Notes under the pieces: generated by a model
Seen by the model: the letters and a program-made list of their open reading frames with translations, nothing else
Database searches by the model: none
Told to the model about the DNA's origin: nothing
Position numbers and translations under genes: made by a program
Shown: piece after piece, positions 33,649 to 48,600 of the stretch
How the letters are laid out: the number at the start of each line of letters is the position of its first letter
How positions within the stretch are numbered: position 1 is the stretch's first letter
Assembly: GCF_024139115.2 (NCBI RefSeq)
Contig: NC_085140.1
Coordinates: forward strand, 101,258,988 to 101,322,987
Source: Armigeres subalbatus
Lineage: Eukaryota; Arthropoda; Insecta; Diptera; Culicidae
Reading direction: 5' to 3'
DNA: 64,000 nt

Positions 33649-36600
33649 CTGTGAAGACGCATCAGAAAATAGGGTCTAAGTTGAATGCCTTGATCTAAGA
33701 CTCGATACAATGTAATGTAGGAGACAGGAGAATTCAGCAATCATTTTTTTGTTAATTCACGGTTTTATCGGGTATTTTCCCTAATTATTTCTGAATCTGT
33801 TTAGACACATTTCATATTTCTAATAGATTCTAATTAATGATTCAAGAAAAGTATTATTGTACAGAACATACAATTCACTTGATTCATATTTGTTATTCTA
33901 ATTTTGAAATTATAGAAGCCTTAGTCCATTTCACCAAAATAATTGAAAAAAATATTATATTCAACTTGAATTGAGCAATCTAGACCTCTTTTCCGGGAAG
34001 TAAGACCCACGAACACGAGTAATAAGTCCCAACAGACCCAGCGTATCAGACAACCCGGTCAAGGAGGCCTGCATTTTTCAACAACTCACTGTCACTTCCG
34101 GAAACACTCTCCCGAATAACTCCAATGGCTTACGGAGCAACTTTCCCAATTTGGAACTGTTGACAACCGATAGTTCACCCTGGGTTACATTAGAGTGACC
34201 CAAGCTTATATGGAAAAAGTGAAAAGTCTGGAATTTCAAACCTTGCATCCTTAAATGACAGTTTGAGGGTCCCAGAAGCTCCCCTGAAAATTTCAGCTCA
34301 TTCGGTCCAGTGGTTGGCGTGCGCAAATGGCTCAAAGTTTGTATGGGAAAAGTGATCCAAATGTATGAGGAAACGCAACCGTTTCAGTTTTTTGCTTCTA
34401 GGTGGCGCTGCAGTCGACGGATTCCTGTTGTGGACAAAATGTAGAACCTTTTTAATATAGGGAAGCGACTGGTGAAGACCGGATGTAAATCCCTTTGAAA
34501 TTGGCAAAGTTATAAGCATCCAAAGTCGAGAGTATCAAGCGTGTCCCCCAGGGGTGTTTAAAATGATAGCAACGTACCACCGACCATTGGTGCACGGGGT
34601 TTTTCTGATGGACCGACCATTGGACCGGCGGTGATGCAGGCGTATTCGGTGCCGTGCGAAATTAAATGCATGATTATCACGCAATCTCGCGAATTTTTAT
34701 CCGATTGGTAAAAACTTTCCGTGCTCTGTACAGTAGTGTAGCTAGAGAGGGAGGGGATGACTTACCACTCAAGCCAACGAGCTGAAGTTTTTAAGGGGAG
34801 ACAAAATTCATGAAATATTTGTAACGAGTTGTTTTCGGACATCGTGATGCCCGTTGCATCAATTTTAGAACGATATGATATAATCGTTACAGACAGAGGG
34901 ACAGAAGGAAAGAAAGACATAGAGACCTGGGATATTGTATAAGTTATATATTTTTCAAACAACAGTTTTAATCTTTATAGCATAATTTATTAACTGTATA
35001 AAACTACAAAATTATCAACAAACAACACTTATACCTATATTAATTATTTATTTCATCTGCTAGGCCTTCCTTTATAACAGAGCGAGTGCAACCTGGAAAA
35101 TTTTGCCTATGCTGTTGAACAACTTTGAGAAGATATTGAAGCTGTTCTTCATTTTTTGTCAGTTTTCCACAAAGATCTTGAACTAGTTTAACTCAGCACA
35201 GTCATTCACTACCAAAAATGAATTATTTTATTTCTACTTTCAACAAATTCTTCCAATTCATCCCATATACTAGGATCTTCTTTGAGAAAATTTGCAGATA
35301 TTCCAGAAATTTCAAAAAAATTCATCGTATTTTGAGAAACAAAATCCGAAAGCGTACAAGAAGTCAACTTATCGATCGTCGTTAAATTGTGTGCCATTTC
35401 TTTTCTCTCATCAGTAGATATTTCTGGGTCGAAAAAAGCCAGAGCGACTAGTTCTTCACTCAAGTACCATAGATGATATGAAAATCTTGAAGCCGCAGCC
35501 ATATACACATTTCTTGATTGATCAGGGAAAGTAAAGGAAAGTAATTGATCAGGGAAAGTAAGTCGTAAAGTTAGATTTTTTTTTTGCCAGGTTTAGATCA
35601 TTATGTGCTGCTGATGAGGGTAAAGGAGCTTTAAACCAAGGCCAAATGTAAACTCGTAAAATAAAAGCACACATTACTGGAATTTTTCGCCTTTCATCAT
35701 CGGTCATGTCAAATTGGCCTCTAAACAGCCATATTTTAAGACAATACATTGCTTTCGCCATCCATCTGGCATTGCTATGTGCTCCTGGTTTCGAAAATTT
35801 AATTCTTTTCACACCAAGAAATGCTAAAGATAAATTTAGCAACTCTTTATAGTCTTGTCGTTGCTGTTGAATATTGAGTTGGTTTTTCAAAAATTCAATC
35901 AAATGTTGTGTTTCATCACCAAGGATCTCAATAATGTTTTCGTCTACCATATTTTCATCAAAGGATTGATCCATAGTAGGCCATGCCGATTTAAATTTTA
36001 TAAAAATACTTGAAGAAGGGCCTTTTGAAGGAAATAGTTTTTCCCAAGCTGCTGTCATCAAAACTTCGGCAATATGAATCCTACACGCCAGCCATAAAAG
36101 ATCTCTGCCAATACATTCACGCTTCGAAAATTGAACTCTAAACTATAGCATAAACCAAACTTGACCAAATTTTGAGTTCTTCAATTTATGTCAATTTTGA
36201 GTAAATTTTTTTAGCGTGTTAGCTCGAAGATAAAACGACGCCAGAAAATTGCGAGATTAAACATCGAACAATATCCCGGATGTGTTTTTCTACTAAAAAA
36301 AAAGATCCACCCCCCTTGGCCCCCCCTTATTCACCCCCTCCCTCTCTAGCTACACTACTGTACAGAGTACGGAAAGTATTTACCCTTGTATTTACCAATC
36401 GGATAAAAATTCGCGAGATTGCGTGATAATCATGCATTTAATTTCGCACGGCACCGAATACGCCTGCATCGCCGCCGCAATGGTCGGTGGTACGTTGCTC
36501 TCATTTTAAACACCCCTGGGGAACACGCTCGACACCCTCGACTTTGGATGCTTATAACTTGGCCAATTTCAAAGGGATTTACATCCGGTCTTCACCAGTC

Positions 36601-39600
36601 GCTTCCTTATATAAAAAAGGTTCTACATTTTGTCCACAACAGGAATCCGTCGACTACAGCACCACCTAGAAGCAAAAAACTGAAACGGTTGCGTTTCCTC
36701 ATACATTTGGATCACTTTTCCCATACAAACTTTGAGCCATTTGCGCACGCCAACCACTGGACTGAATGACCTGAAATTTTCAGGGGAGCTTCTGGGACCC
36801 CCAAACTGTCATTTAAGGGTGCAAGGTTTGAAATTCAGGATTTCATGCATTTTGGGCCAGTCTAGGGTTACATGCCCTACAGGAGGTCAACCGCATATCA
36901 CTAACCTCCATGGATCGTTCCCTTGAAGGCAAGTATAAATGGATTAGGAGGGAGGTACAAACATCCGTCACTCAGTGACGATAATGATCCTTCGGATTCC
37001 CTTTGACACTCTTCGGTTTAGCGAAGACCTCCCAGTCGATGGCACAATTTGCTTGTTTATAAATTAACTGCCAATTCATGCCCTGAACAGGGATGCCAGA
37101 TACAATTTTTAAATGTCTGTTTTAATCTCAGTAAAATGTCTGTATTTGTCTGTATGGGGCTTCAGAGGTATACTTGATATAGAAAATTACTCACAACCAT
37201 ACATTTTTGATATCATCGAATATCAAGGCTTCAATAATCTGAAATTCGAAATAAGTTTTCGTTCCGTGAAATAATTAATAATGTTTAATAAAAATAATTG
37301 TAATTCATTTAGTTTCCATTAGCGATTATTTATTTTTTGTTCCCCCGGATTCACAAAACGCCAATTTCAATTCTGCGTTCTCCGCCTCAGAGCTGGCTTC
37401 GCCCTCTCAATGAGTAATGAAAAATCATCAGGTCTCTATGGTTGGTTATTTCATTATCAAAAACTTTCCCAACTTGGCCAATATTTGGTTCTGAGGTTGA
37501 TCAACCAAGCATGGTCTGATCGAATCTTTCCGGATAAATGGGGGAAAAGCCACGTTGTATCCATCCACAAAAACAACATTTCCTCTCGATATGTCACAAT
37601 GTACCGGTCTGTTTCTCTGACAAGAGGTGTCTTCAAAGCCGTGGAAAGGTTTGTAAATCAGCGGCTGTAAATTAGAAGTCGATAATAGGTTCGGCTTTCG
37701 CTAACAAGCGTTCCGCCCGGAATACAGCACGGGCACATACTTCGCGTATCTGGAAGATGTACTGCACAACGCCTATAAACGACGGCAAGCACGCGGATCT
37801 AGAACATTTCCAAGGCCTTCATCAGGACTTCTAACAGTGGCAAAAATGGGGATTTTTCGGCAACCTCCTTGCTTTTTCCGGAACTTGGTAGACTCTGACA
37901 ACCAGCAAATGCATTCGAGGACACGTCCTCATTCCGCCGGTTGGGTGACTAACCCATCTCCAACAAAAAGATTGTGGAAGTTCTCGGAGTCTCCATTGGT
38001 CGGAGACTCTCGTTCTTTTCGCATTTTCGCGAACTCAAAGTAAATTGTTGGACCCGAGACAACGTGATACGGACCGTGTCTCATCCTCATCTAACCAACA
38101 ACAGGAGGTCCTTCAATTCCTACGTCCGAGTCGCCTCAGAATTGTTACTCGCAACACCTGCCAGCCGTACTTTTAGACTCTGCCAGCGCCATCTCCATAT
38201 TCCAGAGTGACAAGCCTAAGCACAACAGGATCCAAAGCATCTTAGCGAAAATGCTCTCGAACACGACCTTCCCTTGGATCCTGGGCACTGCGGAGTGCCT
38301 GGCAACAACAAGTCGGATCTCCTTGCCGAAGTCGGACATCAGGGCCAACATTCCACGACATCCGATCCGTCCCGTTTGGTGATGTCAAAACCTGCATGAA
38401 GAAAATCATTTGAGAAAACTGGGAAAAACGGGACAACTACATCCGTTTACCTCCGGAAAATTTAAGGGACCACATCGGCGTGGACATTCCCGTGGAGCTT
38501 CCATATTTTAAAGAACAGCAGATCATCTCCCGGCTCCGAATCGGGCACAGTCGGCCCTTCAATAATTTCGGCAGCCCTTTCTGTACTATTGTATATCCGG
38601 AACAAAGTTAGAACGACTTTTATACCGAAGTTGTATTTTTCTCCAGATACAGGCAACTTCCCAACTTGGGAAGTAGTGCGCTGGATTCACCTACTGATGC
38701 GCTAAACAATGCATCAATTAGTTTGACAGATAAAACTTCGGAAGAAAATTCGATTCGGAAGTCCCGACATAGTCTCGAAAACCAATAAAAAAGACACTTT
38801 TTTTGTAAAACTCATACGTACCAAATCGTAATCTCAGGAGAAACGTGGAGAAACTATAGTGGAGTTCTAGCAAATGTACGTTGCTTTCGTTGGTTTTAGC
38901 CCCTACGACGAAGGACGGAAATACCTGCCGTGTCCCCATTAAGTTTTAATTTATACTGGAATCATCATCGCAGATTCTTAGGTTTTCATGATTTTTTCTG
39001 CTTCGGTTTTCCTCCAAAGATAACAAATGTCTGTAAAAGTCTGTAACATGAACCAAAAGTCTGTATAATGTCTGTAATCTGCATGATGTCTGTATGCAAG
39101 ACCAAAAGTCTGTATAAATACAGACATGTCTGTATATCTGGCATCCCTGGCCCTGAATGCCTTTCCAACAGGCAACATGCTACACGCAGATGAAATTACT
39201 CTTATTCTCTCTGTTTACTCACATTCGCCATGCGCTGGAGGTTGTCTCTCCAGCGGGCGGCATACTAAACACGGAGACAGCTATCTCTTATTCTCTCTGT
39301 TTACATTTCGTTTGACAGAACATACTCGATTGAGCTAGTACAGCATCATTCGAAATCTTGTACTGCGACTGAATGAAGTCGAACGAAATACATAATGCCA
39401 CATTTTTTTCGAAACGAATGCAAAAACGTACGAATCGAGTGATTCGATTCGAAATGCACAATGCCACCCCTGGTTCCTTTCCCTTCATGGTTCAGGCCCA
39501 GGATGAAGATCTTTCAATTTATGGTGTGATTCAATTGTGGTATAAGTAGTGGATTGGACGTTCACATACTGTCGACATACATCTCAAAGAAAATAAAATA

Positions 39601-42600
39601 GATGTTAGAGCAATGTAAGCCATCTAATCAAATCATAAAACATCGACATGACTTACAAATAATACCCCAAGCAACACACTTGTCATAGATGAGTTATTAC
39701 AACTTATGTACGACTGAATCAAGTCATATATGAGTTGCAGTAATCAAATCAGTCTGAATTGTGTTACTCGAGACTTAGCTTACTTAAAGTTCGGGTTATT
39801 TGAAAAAAAAATTCTTGTTTTCAATGAATCCACAGACACAATGCCCGTCAAAAATATGTTTGACATTACAGGCCAGGAGGACTATTCATACTTCATTTTT
39901 ACCTGTCACTGTGGGCAGCAGGGACTATGTCCAAGGGATTGACGATCCCTCCCCAGGCCATCTACGAGTTGTGGGGCTTGCCTAGGATGTGGTGGAGTTT
40001 GACAGTGGGCCCTGTTAAACCTCTATAAAAAGCTGCAAGTATCCGCAAGTAGGCCCCACCAAAGCGACCGTGTGCCGCTCAAAGCGCACAAGCCCAAGTC
40101 CTGGTGTTAGGTGGGACGCTAAACAGCCCTGACACGACGGCCCTCCGACGAGACAGGAGGTTTGCGCAGGCCCAATAAGCCGCCTGGAAAACTAATCATT
40201 ACGAACAATATAAGAGATAATGCGACTCGATATAATCGGCAAAGACCTAGGCGACGAATACAGGATCACGATTGGAAGCTTGGAACATGGAATTGCAAGT
40301 CGCTAGGTTTCGCAGGTTGCGACAGGATGATCTACGATGAATTACATCCCCGCAACTTCGACGTCGTGGCGCTGCAGGAGATTTGCTGGACAGGACAGAA
40401 AGTGTGGAAAAGCGGGTATTGAGCGGCTTCCTTCTACCAAAGCTGTGGCACCACCAACGAGCTGGGAACCGGCTTCATAGTGCTGGGTAAGATGCGCCAA
40501 CGCGTGATTGGGTGGCAATTAATCAACGCAAGGATGTGCAAACTGAGGATTAAAGGCCGTTTCTTCAACTATAGACGACGAGAAAGAAGCGTTCTACGCA
40601 CAGCTGGAGCAGACATACGATGGATGCCCACTGCGGGACGTCAAAATCGTGATATGAACGCACAGGTAGGAAGGGAGGAAATGTATAGACCGGTCATCGG
40701 ACCGGATAGTCTGCACACCGTATCGAATGACAACGGCCAACGATGCATAAACTTCGCAGCCTCCCGCGGAATGGTAGTCCGAAGCACCTTCTTTCCCCGC
40801 AAAAATATCCACAAGGCCACATGGAGATCACCTAACCAAGAAACGGAAAACCAAATCGACCACGTTCTAATCGACGGTAAATTCTTCTCCGACATCACGA
40901 ACATCCGCACTTACCGCAGTGCGAATATTGAATCCGACCACTACCTCGTTGCAGTATGCCTGCGCTCAAAACTCTCGACGGTGTACAACACGCGTCGAAG
41001 TCAGACGCCGCAGCTTAACATTGGGCGGCTATAAGACGGTAGACTAGCCCAAGGATACGCGTAGCAGCTGAAAGTGACATTCCCAACGAAAGAGCAGCTA
41101 GGTGCAACGTCTCTTGAAGATGGCTGGAGAGATATTCGATTCGCCATTGGTAGCACCGCAACCGCTGCAATTGGCACGGTGCCCCCGGATCAGAGAAACG
41201 ACTGGTATGACGGCGAATGTGAGCAGTTAGTGGAAGAGAAGAATGCAGCATGGGCGAGATTGCTGCAACACCGCACGAGGGCAAACGAGGAGACCGTGAA
41301 GAGACGGAGCAACTGTACCGCGCTAATACACACGAAAGTTCTATGAGAAGTTAAACCGTTCACGTAAGGGCCACGTGCCACAGCCTGATAGGCAAGGACA
41401 TAAACGGGAACTTTCTTACGAACGAGCGTGAGGTGATCCAAAGGTGGCGGCAGCACTAAGAAGAACACCTGAATGGCGATGTGGCAGACGAAGATGGTGG
41501 TATGGTGATGGACCTGGGAGAACGCGCGCAGGACATAATTTTACCGGCTCCGGATCTCCAGGAAATCTAGGAGGAGATTGGCCGGCTGAAGAACAACAAA
41601 GCCTCTGGGGTTGACCAACTACCAGGAGAGCTATTTAAACACGGTGGTGAGGCACTGGCTAGAGCGCTGCACTGGGTCATTACCAAGATTTGGGAAGAGG
41701 AAGTTTTGCCGCAGGAGTTGATGGAAGGTGTCGTGTGTCCCATCTACAAAAAGGGCGATAAGCTATTACCTAGAACTACCGCGCAATCACATTCGATCAC
41801 ATCGATCGGTATACTATACTTCTATCAAAAGTCCTTTTTTTAGTAATCCTATAAGCCTTTCGATACAACTTTGTTGTAAGGGGCCGTCCAGAAACCACGT
41901 GGTCATATATGGGGGGAGGGGGGGGGGGGGGGGGTTTGGAAAATGACCACGATAAGCCACATGGGGGAGGGGGGGTATTGCTCTTGAACCACATGGTTTT
42001 TTTTACACCAAAAATTTTTGGTGAATAACAATAGCGGTGTAAAAAATACAAATCATTAAAATTTAATGATTTAATCATTAAACGCAAAGCGCATCTTAGG
42101 GTCGATGTCCACGTAGCGTCTTTCCAACTAAGCGTTTAAAAGACGTAGGTGTGCATCGAAAAAAATCGGTAACGCAGCGTCGGTCGCAACGCCGATGCAT
42201 ATCTGCGTTATTTGACCATCGTAGTCTTATATCCATAAAAAATAAACGAAAAAACAGGTTGCGATTCAGTCTCAATTTCCACACATAAAATTTAAAAAGG
42301 AAAAATGGGAAAAATATTTTTAAAAAATTCCACCGCCGATGGTTTTTGGCATCAAGCCGCCGACACTTTTGCATCAATATTGACAATATTTGCGGACTGT
42401 AGCTACAATTGTGAAAAATGTTCATGTTTTTACATGTTTTACATGTGTACATGAATGTTTTTACAATCCTGATAAAGTGATTCTCTCTGAAAAATTTTGC
42501 TACAAATTGTTAATGAAAAAAAAACAAAACATCTCCAGTGTAAATTCCGAAAATTTTCCTTAAAACTCCGAAAAAAAATCGATGTGAATTCTGTCTGGAA

Positions 42601-45600
42601 ATTCAAAGCAAACCCGTGGGAAATACATACAATTTTCGGTGGAAAAAATTGTTCATATTTTCATATTTTTTTTTACATTCTAATGAATTTCTTCGACAAG
42701 TTCTTCCGAATCTTCACCAGAAATTCTTCTTCATTTCCAAAAATAGTTTTTCGAACATTTTAAGGAGTACACTTCAAAATGTTCAGTCTCCAGTTAGCCT
42801 TGCGAGCAAAGGCGTAGGATTGCCAAACCGGAGATGGCGAGTTCGATTTTCGTTCCTGTCTAGGATGTTTTCGGGTGGGAAACATTCTCGACACAGGTAT
42901 AGTGTATCCATCGTACTTGCTACACAAGATATATAATCGTGCAATGGCTAGCATATTAAAGCATTCAATTTATATCTGATGAAATGCTAATAGAATATCC
43001 AACTTCTAGTTGGAATGTGGAGCCATAGAAAAAAAAGAAGTCTTCTAAATTTTCCAAGAAAAGTTCTTCTGAATTTCCAAGAGATATTAAGCAGCCAATG
43101 CCACATGAAACACTTTGATATTTCCGTAGATTTTTTTTTCAAATTTGGAATTTTGAAATGAAAATTTTCCGGAATACTTTTTTACGCTCTTTGTGAATTC
43201 TACCACATTTTTTTTAAATTTTCCAAGTATTTTTTTATTCGAGGCATTATTTAGAACTTCCACGGAAGAAGTCTATGCATTATCTTCAAAAAATTCTCGA
43301 TTTTCAAAGAATAATTCTTTAGAATTCTCAAGCTTTTTGTGTTTTCTAATTTGCACCATAATATCTTCCAAAATTTCATCGGGAAGTCATTTTGATTTCT
43401 TTATAGGTTCAGCTAAACATTGATTTAAATCTTCACCATGCAAAGATGCACATGATTCAGAAATTTTCCCAGAAAATTACATGACTCATCACAAAATCTT
43501 TAAAATTATGATTTAATTTTTTAAGGAATTCTTACTGGAAATGCTTCAAAAGTACAACCTTTACAAGTGAATCATTGGTTTGAGAAACTGCATAAGTCCA
43601 TTTTACACTATTTCGAGAAGACAACAAAAAACTGTTTTTGAACAAACTTGCATCGAATCTTTCGATTTCTTCGATACAGATCAATAGTTTTTGGCAAAAA
43701 TCAACACCCTGGGACAATTTCTGTGCAAAAAATGTAAGCAGTACTCCACAATTGCTCTTCAAAGTACGTGGACATATGTAGTTTCTCAAACAAACGAAAA
43801 CAATTTCATACATTCCTGAACAAAAAAATTTTTTTTCGTATTTTTTGCCAGAATCAGTACTGGAAAAGGTCGTGATCGTCATAAGACAGAGAGCAAAGCG
43901 CCTTTTTCTATTTCAGACGGCCAAATGAAAGAATCGTGGGTACTTTGATCAATTTTGCATGAAAGGCAGTCATGAAAGGATGTTGTGCTTTATTTTAATA
44001 TTTAAATTTCTAAGTTATTCTAATAGATACATGCGAAAAATAGTGACTAGTCGATAAATTAATCATACTTCTTTAATTCACCGAGTTGAAAGTGAAAATA
44101 AACACAAAAATAAAGCAGATATTGCACACTTTCATGACCTGTCACGGAACAAATGTTTTGTGAGATTTTTGTAGCATGCCATTCATCCTTCGCGTTTCAA
44201 TAGATTTTGAAAGGAGCAGATATGTAAACATCGCGTGACATCTCTTATTGAAAATGAGAAATTCCAGTACTGGCCAGAATACGTATTTTTGGACGAGGAT
44301 TCAGAATATATAAAAATCTCATTTTGGCCAAAAATGTTACATAGGCAGTTTCTCAAACAAACGGTTCAAGTACAACAAAAATACATTTTTTTATTATTTC
44401 CACTTGTAAAAACATCGAAATACTCGGGGAAATTCATTATTAGTGTTTCAAATGAACTTTTTTCGATTTTCTACTGGAAAATCTTAGGAATTTCTATCGG
44501 AAATATTTAAGCATATTCCGAATAATTTCTTTTGGAAATTAAAAAAAACTACTGAAAATTTCTTTTGAGAAATGAAAAAATTCCATCGGAAATTTAGAAG
44601 AATTTTCTTTGATGATTCATTAAAGTTGCCCAGGATTTTGAAAAAAATCTTTAGAGATTGTGTAAAAAAGTAAGCTAGATTTTTTTTCTAATTTATACTG
44701 GAAATTCTTCGGAATTTGATGTTTATTGGAATTTTCATCGCAAATATGCATTTCAGATCCTTCCACGGATTCTTCTAGTTCTTCAAAATTTCTACCAAAC
44801 ATTTTTCGGAACTCTTCCACAGAATTTCGGAAAAAATGTCATTGAAATTCTAAAGATTTTTCCGTGGAGACTCCGAAGAATTTCTTGTCAATATTCCGAA
44901 GGTTTTCCCTTCCAACTCCAGAATAATTATTCTTGAAAATTCAGAAGATCTTGGAATTTAAAATTAATTCAAGCAATAAATATAGGCAATAATTTAGGCT
45001 TATGAAGCCTAGTTTTTATGATATTGAACAATTAGGATAATTGATCGAAAAATTAAATAATGCACTTAAATGTTCTAAATGCACAAAATTCTAGTTGTGC
45101 GTTTAATACGCACAAATTTAGGACATAGAGAAGCTTGCATTTAAAAAATCAACATGAAATTCTTAATAATGCTTTTTAAATTCATAAAAGGGTCTTAGAA
45201 CTAAGGAGATTCCTGAGATGTGAAAAAAGTGGCAGTGTTCCAGAAAAAACACCCCAATTCCTAAAACAATCTAGGTTTAAAAATAGTGTTATAATAACGA
45301 TATATGCCCAGCGTTTTAGATTGTCTATAAAATCACAAAAGAGAGCTAGGCCACCATTTTCTTCACCATCCGTTAATATTGTTAATATTGGAAGGTAAAC
45401 TAATTTGATGACAATACTGGAATTTCTACAGGAATGCTACTCAAAAGAAACAACAGTAGGAGGTTTTATTTGCATCTCTAATATAACATATTAACTTTGT
45501 GATTTTCTGATAAACTTTTTGTTGTAAAAGTTCAGTTCAGGTGCTTCGCTGAGGTTAATATATCCTAAAATTTGCCAGTACCTTAAGAGCTACAGAAGGT

Positions 45601-48600
45601 CCCAAATACTCTTAGGAGTCTATAGGGAGTGATTAACTTTATAATTATTTATAATAATATATAATAATATATAATAAAAAATCACTAATCAAGAAATTTA
45701 AAAAAAATATTTCAAAATATAGGGATATTTTGAAAAATTTCTAAACCATTATAAATTTTTCTTGAAATTTCTATAGAAAAAACATATTAGCGAGTTCACA
45801 TTTTTTTGTATCCTTCTGATGCATCGAAAGTGTGCGAGTTCTAGATATCCTAATACCTGATACACATTACAACATGATAACATCATCAAAATGTTCGAAT
45901 TCATTAATATTTAGAATTTCCATGCTGGGTTTAGTTTAATTTTGAATCAGTTGAAATTGTCCATCTTCAAAATTGATCGGATTAACCATATGTTTTAGTT
46001 ATATAAGGTTTTTTTTTTAAATTTTTTTGTACTTGAAAAAACCACGTGGTCATAGGGGGGGAGGGTATTGGCAAATGACCACGATAAACCACATCGGGGG
46101 AGGGGGGGGTTGAAAATCTTCAAAAATATGACCACGTGGTTTCTGGATGGTCCCTAAGAGAAAGGAAAACAATAAGAAAGAAGGAAGAGGGAAAAAGGTG
46201 AATAGTAGAAGGAAGAAATAAAGAAGAAGAAAAACTAGAAAGAAGAAGGAAAAAGAAGAAAAGGGAAGAATAAAAAAAAGAAGAAGGAAGAAGATAGATG
46301 GAAGACAGAAGGTTAAATTAAGGCAAAAGAAGGAAGATAGAATAAAGAAGAAGTCACGAAGAAGGAAGAAGTAAGAAATAAAACGGAAGAAGGAAAAAGA
46401 AAGAAGGAAGATGGAAGAAAGTTAAAAGAAGAAGGAAGATGAAAGCAGGTGAAAAGAAGAAGAAGGAAGGAAAAAAAGAAGAAGGAAGCAGGAATACGGA
46501 AGAAGATAGAAGATAGATAAACAAAGGATTAAGGAATAAAAAGGAAGAAGGAAAAAGAAAAAGGAACAAGGAAGTAGGAAGAATGAAGAGGAAAGAAAGA
46601 AAGAAAGAAAAAATAGGACGAATGGAAGAAGAACAAAGAAGGAAGAATAAAGAAGGACGAAGAGAGAATGAAGAATAAATAACAAAAATGCAAGAACCAA
46701 GTACAATGAATAAAGTCTTGTTCCTTTCTATGCCTTCAAATTTCTTGTGCAGTACGTGCTAGAAAAATAAAAATTCTGAAACAAAATTGACAGAAAGCAA
46801 GAAATTGCAAAAAGAGTTCGGTTTATATTCGTTTGTGCCCCATTTACGCCAAACGTGAATCCTTCCATTAAAATATGTTTCTCGCGTTTTTTCAGCCTTT
46901 TGAGATTCATAGCCTTTTGTTAATTCAGCCTTATCTAAGTTTTTCGTTTTTTTCAGCCTTTTGTGTTCAGCCTTATGAATTTTCAGCCTCATGCCTTATG
47001 TGGAAGGGTGTTATCCGATAATTACATGTGTATTTAATATAGCTATATGTATTTATTATTTGTTGTTTATTACATGTATTAAACCTAAAATGTTTTTGAG
47101 TCAAACAAATGATTTGAGGAAAAGGCCAGAGAAAAATCTTGATCATAATGAAATAATTTATATTGAGCCTCTTAGGGGAAAATGTTACAAGGTTAAAATA
47201 CTTCAAATTTCCATTTACTTCCGCTATGTACCACTTCCACTTATGTATCATCAGATACGTATTTCGTTTTCTACTTAAAAACTTCTTAGTTGTATGTATC
47301 AGACACTGAAGAAGTTTTCAAGTAGAAAACGAAATACGTATCTGATGATACATAAGTGAATGTAGCGGAAGTAAATGGAAATTTGAAGTATTTGAACTTT
47401 GCTTAATCATAATGTTGTATCGTATCAATCAGCCAATACATCATGTTTAAACTGTGAACCATAACACATGATAACATAACACATGATGCATAATTTAAAC
47501 ATATCCCATGTCTTTACAGCTTCCTTCATTTCATATTACATTGCATATCAAATGTCAGAATATGCTAAAATCTTACTCACCCGAATAGCTGTTGAGCGCT
47601 TCGATTTCGACAAACTCCGGCTGAATCGTGGTCGAGTGGATGCCTTCGTTGTGGAAAAATTCCTTCACCTTCTCGGCGATCTTCATGTACTCGGACAGGT
47701 TCCGGCAGCGGATGTGAGCGGACGCAATGATCCTATCGCCGGCCAGCTGCCACACGTGGAACTCGTGCACCGCCAGCACACCGTCAACCTTTTCCAGCAG
47801 GCGCCGCTGGATGGCATCGACCTGGATGTGGGTTGGCACGGTTTGCAGCAGAATCAGTGCCGATTCCCGCAGCAGGGGCCATACGGAGTTCAGAATCAAT
47901 ATCACCAGCAGTACGGACAGGGCCGGGTCCATGTACAACTTGTACTCCCATTCGGTGTAGCGGACGACCTAATTCAGAATGAATCAATCAAAATCAATCA
48001 TATGAATAATGGTGAATGGTGGTTCCCCAAATTAGGGTGTCCTCAACTCGGTTCGAACATGAATGGACACTGCGAACAATAATGGACACACTCGAGATGA
48101 TAAATTGTTTTTGAACACCCTAATGAAGAAGGCGATTGCGTTGCAAACTTACCAATGCACTGATTATCACAATCACGCTGCCGAGGGCGTCGCTGAGCAC
48201 GTGCAGGAATGCGCCACGCATATTCATCTGGGATGAGTCGTGCGAGTGACCGTGGTGGGAAGTCTTCTTAGGTGGAGGATTGCCATTCTGTTAGGATTGA
48301 GACCGAAGAGAGGAGTGATATGAATATAAATCATTGCGCAAGGTCCGACGTCGATCGCCGCCAATTAGTCGTAGCGCTCTACTACGGCGAACACTAACCT
48401 GATACATGAATGATTTATTTTCATTGTCGTCGGAATTGGCCACATGGGTCAGATTGTTGTGGGAGCCCAGGCCGTGTTGGTGGGATATTCCACCGTGCGA
48501 GTGCATGTGTCCACCTCCATGTTCTGCAGGAAAATAAAAAAAAAATAAAAAAATCTTTTTTAAGTTGATTGAAAATAAGAGCAAACTTACTGTGCAACAA

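Noticed and set aside
35209..36061. Calling the frames a specific transposase family
   Set aside because: I could not identify catalytic residues or a family signature from the sequence alone.
46354..46706. Phe/Leu/Ser-rich minus frames resembling membrane proteins
   Set aside because: They are translations of a polypurine tract.
47483..48082. 199-codon plus frame opposite ZnT1 exon 6
   Set aside because: Shadow of the conserved minus-strand exon, whose protein family, phase and splice sites are clear.
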